Source: JALZKA01 sp033856515 (lineage in GTDB: Bacteria; Actinomycetota; Thermoleophilia; Solirubrobacterales; 70-9). Taken from it: DNA of 64,000 bases. The stretch lies in NCBI GenBank assembly GCA_033856515.1, contig JAWVEY010000017.1, positions 1 through 64,000 on the forward strand, in the 5' to 3' direction. The position numbers and the translations under genes were made by a program. Below the pieces are notes generated by a model that was not told where the DNA came from, ran no database searches, and saw only the letters and a list, made by a program, of their open reading frames with translations. This document shows positions 59,881 through 64,000 of this stretch, one piece after another (the first letter of the stretch is position 1; each line of letters opens with the position of its first letter).

Positions 59881-61583
59881 GGCTGCACCGGCTCCTGATC
59901 CATGAGGGGCAGGAGGTACTCGAGGCCGAAGGCTTCGGCAAGGGCGATGTTTACGTCATCGAGCGCGCGGTCCTTCAGGGCAAGCGCCTGCTTCGAGCGT
60001 CCCTTAGAGGCGATCTGAAGCGCCTCCTCGAAAGTGTCGTTCGCGCCACGCGCGGAGTCGAGGAGCTCGGGGCTCGCAGACTGCGGGGTGATCGGGTTGG
60101 GAACGCTCTGTGTGCGCGGCGCCGGCGCCGGCGCGCCCGCTTCGATGTCCGGTGGCTCCTGCGTCTCGCAGCGCACGTCGGGGCGGAATGGGGTCTTGAG
60201 GCTCGAATCGATCGCAGGGATTCCGCCCAGGAGCGGAAGCGGAGTGATTCCCACCGCGTCCACCGCGGCGCCGCCCTCCTGGATCGAGTCTGGCAAGACC
60301 ACGGTGTTCGTGCCGCCGCCCGCCATGACACGGATGTAGGGGCCGTTCGAGTCGCCCGAGCGGCTCTCGGACGCGATTCCCGTCAGGCCGTAGCCGAGCT
60401 CTTCGAAGATCTGCCCAGACGCCGGCGTCGCGGGGTCGTTGATCGTCTGGCGCGACCAGGGGTTCACGACCTCGTTGAAGCAGCTCGCGAGCTTCCTCGA
60501 CTCGTTGAGGAACGGGATCGTCTCTTTGGTCAGCTCGGTCAGGCGCGGGATGGTCGGGCGCAGGTCGGCGGTCAGGCCACGCAGCTCCTCTTCGGAGACG
60601 AGCCCGCGGATCTGCTGGAGGAGCGGCGTCGCGGCGTCGAGCGTCGCGGGCGTCGAGCGCACACCAGGGAGCGCCTCTCGCGAGAATGCCCTCAGCGCGG
60701 GCAAGGAGCGATTGAGGCTGGCGAGGGCGGGCTGACCCTCCTCGATTACGCTAGGCAGAACGGCGATCGCCCGCTCGAGGTTTGCGCTCTCGGCCGCAAA
60801 CGAGCCGAGCACGGTTCGCAGGTTCGTGACGAGGTCCTGGAGGTCGTCGCCCTGGTTCAGCGCCTCGACGGTCGAATCGAGGTTCACGATGAGCTCTGAG
60901 AGGTCGTGCTCCTCCTGCCCGAGGAACGCCTCGTTGACTTCGGACGTGTAGCGGAAGGCGCCGGGCGAAGTCTTATAGATCTCGCGGAAGCCTTCCGCCC
61001 CGCCGGCCTTGAAGGCCGTGCCGAGCTCATCGAGCAGGATCTGGAGGTTCGAGCGGACGTCGCCCTGGAGAGTCGTGAACACCTGGTCGATTTGGACCGC
61101 AATCGCCGTCTGACCGGCCGGGAAGGTGTAGCCGTCCTCGGCCTCCGGAGCGTTCGGCGTGCCCGGCTTGAGGTCGACGAAGAGGTTGCCCTCCAGGAAG
61201 AGGCGGGGGCGCAGCTTCATCGTCGCGTCCGTGTGGATCGGAAGTGCGGAATCCTCGAGCTCCATGGTCACGATCGAGGCCGCCGCGGGCGCCCCCTCAG
61301 CCACTGGGTCGTCGGTCGTTCCGGCTTGTGCGGTGACCTGTGCGGAGTCGTCGGCATCAAGGTGCTCGATCGCTGTGACCTTGCCGACGTTCACGCCGGC
61401 GATCCGGACCGGCGAGGCGGGCCTGATGTTGCCGGCCGACGGGAACACCGCCTGGATCGTGTGCGGGTTGGACCAGGGAACGCTCTTGGTGAACGCATAG
61501 AGCGATGCGATCGCCAGGAGCACGATCAGGATCAGGCCGATCGCCCAGTTCGGAAGCCGTTCTCTGCGCTGACCGGTCCTCAT
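59877..61583 (-). CDS. Mce family protein
   Basis: The protein has 568 residues. N-terminal TM (WAIGLILIVLLAIASLYAF), MCE domain about 40-160 with IQAVFPSAGNIRPASPVRIAGVNVGKVTAIEHLD and TMKLRPRLFLEGNLFVDLKPG. The MCE domain holds an insertion of about 25 residues (DADDSAQVTAQAGTTDDPVA). The long helical body is followed by a Pro-rich tail. ATGA overlaps exist with the genes on both sides. Confidence 0.93.
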   Translation of the reverse strand: MRTGQRRERLPNWAIGLILIVLLAIASLYAFTKSVPWSNPHTIQAVFPSAGNIRPASPVRIAGVNVGKVTAIEHLDADDSAQVTAQAGTTDDPVAEGAPAAASIVTMELEDSALPIHTDATMKLRPRLFLEGNLFVDLKPGTPNAPEAEDGYTFPAGQTAIAVQIDQVFTTLQGDVRSNLQILLDELGTAFKAGGAEGFREIYKTSPGAFRYTSEVNEAFLGQEEHDLSELIVNLDSTVEALNQGDDLQDLVTNLRTVLGSFAAESANLERAIAVLPSVIEEGQPALASLNRSLPALRAFSREALPGVRSTPATLDAATPLLQQIRGLVSEEELRGLTADLRPTIPRLTELTKETIPFLNESRKLASCFNEVVNPWSRQTINDPATPASGQIFEELGYGLTGIASESRSGDSNGPYIRVMAGGGTNTVVLPDSIQEGGAAVDAVGITPLPLLGGIPAIDSSLKTPFRPDVRCETQEPPDIEAGAPAPAPRTQSVPNPITPQSASPELLDSARGANDTFEEALQIASKGRSKQALALKDRALDDVNIALAEAFGLEYLLPLMDQEPVQP

Positions 61584-63283
61584 GGCTGCCTCGATGGGAC
61601 GCGGGTGTCGCGGAAGGTCCGGTCGCCGTTCTCGTCGTAGTAGAGAGTGGTCGGCCCGCGGTCGCCCGGGATGTCGGCGACTGCCACCGACGGATTGGAC
61701 ACCGGCTGGCCGGGGATCCTCAGCTCGCCCAAGAGGTAACCCGACTGGCCGCCCTGGCAGTCGGAGCCGTCCTGGCCGGTCGGGCCGTACGGGTTGCCGT
61801 GGACGATCGGCTGATCCTCGGGATCGAAGAGGTTGTCCTCGAGCGGATTCGGCACCGGGCCGTGCTTGCCCGTCGCCTGGATGCCGGAGTAGCCAGCCAC
61901 GGGACCATGCGTTTCGCCGGGCACCGTGAGGGTGACGGGCCCGATATTAAGTGCATTGGGCCCGGGGGGCGAGTTCGTCAGTGCCTGGCGGAAGTTGAAG
62001 CCGACCTGGTCCTCGTCAGAGAGCGCCTCGGGCAAGAACGAGAACCAGTAGTTCCAGTAGTTGCACACCGTCTGCGCAGGCACGACCCACTCGGAGAAGC
62101 GGCGCGCGGAGTCGAATGTGTCGCGCAGGCGCTGGAGCGTGACCACCGTGGACTCCTGCTTGATCAGCCTGTCGAGCTCGACCAGGACGTCGCGCAAGTC
62201 GCGGTTCATCTGAGGCGTACGCGCCAAGACGGGCGTGCCCACGTCGATTGCGCGGTTGAGGACTGGCAGCGCCACACGGAGGTCCTGGACGCCCGGGCGC
62301 AGGCGTCGTGAAAGCTCGGCAAATTCCGCCAGGAACGGACGCTGCCTGGGTAGCGTGTCGATCGCAACGTCGAGCGTGGGCGGACCCTCCGAGATCGTGT
62401 CCTGGAGCGCGCCGGTATCGCGGGTGAACGCGTCGAACGCGATCGCAGCGTTGGTGAAGAACTGCGCCTGTTCGTCCGAGACCGGCGCAACGATCTCCGC
62501 TGTACGCGCCAGCGACGAGATGAAGCGCTCGAGTTGGGTCGAGGGGTCTGACAGGACGCGCGAGACCGGGCCGAGGTTCTCGACCAGCGGCCGCAGGCCC
62601 TCGATGGCGTCGTTCAGCGAGGCGCCGCGGCCGGCAAAGGCGCCGCCGAAGCCCAGGAGGTTCTCGCGGGCTGCGCTGCGGGTCTTGTTGTCGAAGGTGT
62701 TGTTGATCGCGTCGAACTCCGTCTGCTCCTGGAAGCATCCGTCCTTGGCCTGCTCTGGGATGTCCTCGGAGAAGGTCGCGGGCGTGGTCGGGATGTCGCA
62801 TTCGGCCGCGTCGCCGTCGTTCGTGCCGTCGAAGATGTGACCCTCCTCGGCGTCCGGTCCGGTGCCGCGCACGATCTCGAGGTACTTGAGGCCGAAGGTC
62901 GAGCGGTAGCGCACGCGGAAGACCGAGTCCTCGGGCAGCGGCTCGGCAGCCTTGTCGAGCTTCAGGTTGAGCCTGGCGCCCAGCTCGGGGACGTCGCCAG
63001 CGCTGCTGTCGCCGTCGGTGGAGGCGCTCTCGCCGTTCTCGATCTCAACCGGCTCGATTGACTCGACCACGCCGACCCGGGTGCCGCCGATCCGCACCTC
63101 GTTGTTGTTGCCCAGGCGAGCGGCGTTCGGCACGTCCACCGAGACCGAGTACACGGGGACGAACGGGAGGCCGTTGTTCGCGTTGTATGCGAGGAAGACC
63201 GCGACGATCAGGATCAGCGTCGTGACCGCGCCGACCATCGTCGGCGAGGCTGCGAGCGTGGCTCCTGCGCTACGGCCCTTCAT
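61580..63283 (-). CDS. Mce family protein
   Basis: The protein has 567 residues. N-terminal TM (MVGAVTTLILIVAVFLAYNA), MCE domain with VSVDVPNAARLGNNNEVRIGGTRVGVVESIEPVE and VFRVRYRSTFGLKYLEIVRG. It has an acidic insertion (EIENGESASTDGDSSAGDVP). C-terminal part VCNYWNYWFSFLPEALSDED and a Gly/Pro-rich tail resemble MceB/C-like members. A four-base ATGA overlap couples it to the partial mce gene upstream. Confidence 0.93.
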   Translation of the reverse strand: MKGRSAGATLAASPTMVGAVTTLILIVAVFLAYNANNGLPFVPVYSVSVDVPNAARLGNNNEVRIGGTRVGVVESIEPVEIENGESASTDGDSSAGDVPELGARLNLKLDKAAEPLPEDSVFRVRYRSTFGLKYLEIVRGTGPDAEEGHIFDGTNDGDAAECDIPTTPATFSEDIPEQAKDGCFQEQTEFDAINNTFDNKTRSAARENLLGFGGAFAGRGASLNDAIEGLRPLVENLGPVSRVLSDPSTQLERFISSLARTAEIVAPVSDEQAQFFTNAAIAFDAFTRDTGALQDTISEGPPTLDVAIDTLPRQRPFLAEFAELSRRLRPGVQDLRVALPVLNRAIDVGTPVLARTPQMNRDLRDVLVELDRLIKQESTVVTLQRLRDTFDSARRFSEWVVPAQTVCNYWNYWFSFLPEALSDEDQVGFNFRQALTNSPPGPNALNIGPVTLTVPGETHGPVAGYSGIQATGKHGPVPNPLEDNLFDPEDQPIVHGNPYGPTGQDGSDCQGGQSGYLLGELRIPGQPVSNPSVAVADIPGDRGPTTLYYDENGDRTFRDTRVPSRQP

Positions 63284-64000
63284 GGCGTAAAGAGGAAGTC
63301 GAGGAGGTCATTTGCAGCCTGCCCGGCGCCGCCCGTAGCGCCGTTTCCGCCGCCGCCGTTGTTCTTCTTGCCGCCGTTACCCAGGCCGGGAAGGTCATCG
63401 AGGACGTCGCCCAGGCCGCCGCCGCTTCCGGGGTCGGTCGGGAGGTCGCCGGGAAGATTGCCCGGGAGGTCGGGCAGGTCGGGATCGCCCGAGCCGTTGC
63501 CGCCCGAGCCGCCGTTCTTGCCGCCATCCCCCGCGCCGCCGGACACCTTCTTGGAGGTCGTCGCCCGCCTGGGCCCGAGCGGGTCGCAGATAGACGTGTC
63601 GGTCGAGCCGTCGGGGCAGACCGCCGGGTCGTACGGCGGGATGCCGAGGTCTGCCTCGGACTGGCCGGGCGTGATGCCTGGCTGGTTGGGGCCGAGGCCA
63701 CCAACGCACTCCTCGGCGTTCAAGGGATCGGTGGTCCGACCGCCGCCCTGTGCGGGGAAGCTCTGGTCGGCGTTGTAGTCGCCGCAGGGGCCTGCGAACA
63801 CGTCGTAGAGCGAGAAGTGGAGGAGGTGGCCGACGCTGTCGTAGTTGTTGAGCGCGCCCGCCTGGTAGTAGGCGTAGTTGAGAAGACCCTCGAGGCCGGT
63901 GTAACCGGTCGGGCCCTCGCGGCCAGTCGAGTAGCAGGAGAGGGTCTTGTCATCACAGGTCTTCCCGGCGCGGTCGTCGACCTCGACGGCGCGGCGCGGG
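63280..64000 (-). CDS. Mce family protein, C-terminal part (cut by window end)
   Basis: The frame is open from base 64000 down to TGA 63282-63280, about 239 residues. It lacks the N-terminal MCE domain, which must lie beyond the window. The visible part has YTGLEGLLNYAYYQAGALNN and LLHFSLYDVFAGPCGDYNAD, typical of the C-terminus of Mce proteins of the D/E kind. A striking Gly/Asp/Pro/Asn-rich tail follows (GGAGDGGKNGGSGGNGSGDP). It is coupled to the next gene by ATGA. Identification rests on the tail motifs and the operon. Confidence 0.85.
   Translation of the reverse strand, partial: PRRAVEVDDRAGKTCDDKTLSCYSTGREGPTGYTGLEGLLNYAYYQAGALNNYDSVGHLLHFSLYDVFAGPCGDYNADQSFPAQGGGRTTDPLNAEECVGGLGPNQPGITPGQSEADLGIPPYDPAVCPDGSTDTSICDPLGPRRATTSKKVSGGAGDGGKNGGSGGNGSGDPDLPDLPGNLPGDLPTDPGSGGGLGDVLDDLPGLGNGGKKNNGGGGNGATGGAGQAANDLLDFLFTP

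Overview
The window reads as chromosomal DNA of a high-GC Gram-positive bacterium, most likely a member of the Thermoleophilia (Solirubrobacterales-like). The reasons are an estimated two-thirds GC, frequent GTG starts, an Mce operon, a HemQ-type haem gene, a DUF4235-like/holin/DUF3618 trio, F420-type LLM and proline-rich DUF2510 proteins. There are also secreted proteins with the N-terminal pattern 'RSNVVAYIALFFALG' that I associate with that group. The assignment is inference from family content. I see no phage, insertion sequence, CRISPR array, tRNA or rRNA. No stretch longer than 300 bases lacks a gene.

Layout. 1-2.3 kb: metH (cut by the window edge) on the minus strand behind a SAM-I riboswitch. 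2.3-9.1 kb: a secreted beta-helix protein, a glycosyltransferase-flippase fusion, hemQ, a ferredoxin-NADP reductase and a secreted protein. 9.1-17.6 kb: an Fe-S block (BolA, CGFS glutaredoxin, ErpA), a thioesterase, an ABC-F ATPase, SDR/GST and DegV genes, a small-membrane-protein operon and a nitrilase-TetR pair with a probable operator. 17.6-23.2 kb: an epimerase and several exported proteins of unknown role. 23.3-35.8 kb: an acyl-CoA catabolism region. A minus-strand operon (enoyl-CoA hydratase, acyl-CoA carboxylase beta subunit, BKACE, alpha-methylacyl-CoA racemase, MerR) diverges from two acyl-CoA dehydrogenases across a palindromic promoter. It is followed by an ECF42-type sigma factor with its DGPF partner, an Abi-alpha protein, a third dehydrogenase and a fatty acid hydroxylase. 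35.8-45.8 kb: exported enzymes, SDRs, a lactonase-like MBL protein, a glycerolipid operon (glpK, plsC-like), a biotin carrier protein and a crotonase. 45.8-51.7 kb: AlkA and the biotin genes bioB-F-D and bioA, with a CGNR regulator and an unannotated 55-residue ORF between bioD and bioA. 51.7-56.9 kb: an ECF sigma factor with a DUF4349 partner, an MFS exporter, rubredoxin and Nudix. 56.9-64 kb: five consecutive mce genes, the first cut by the window edge.

How it fits together: the gene set points to lipid uptake (Mce), acyl-CoA activation and degradation, and branched-chain acyl-CoA carboxylation. Biotin synthesis would supply the carboxylase and the BCCP. The most novel-looking signals are non-coding. 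A nearly identical 26-base leader core plus a start-proximal hairpin is shared by metH and the plsC-like gene. A 49-base inverted-repeat element occurs twice, once inside a coding region that seems to have been fused across it. A GTGCCWGGCAC palindrome is dispersed through the window.
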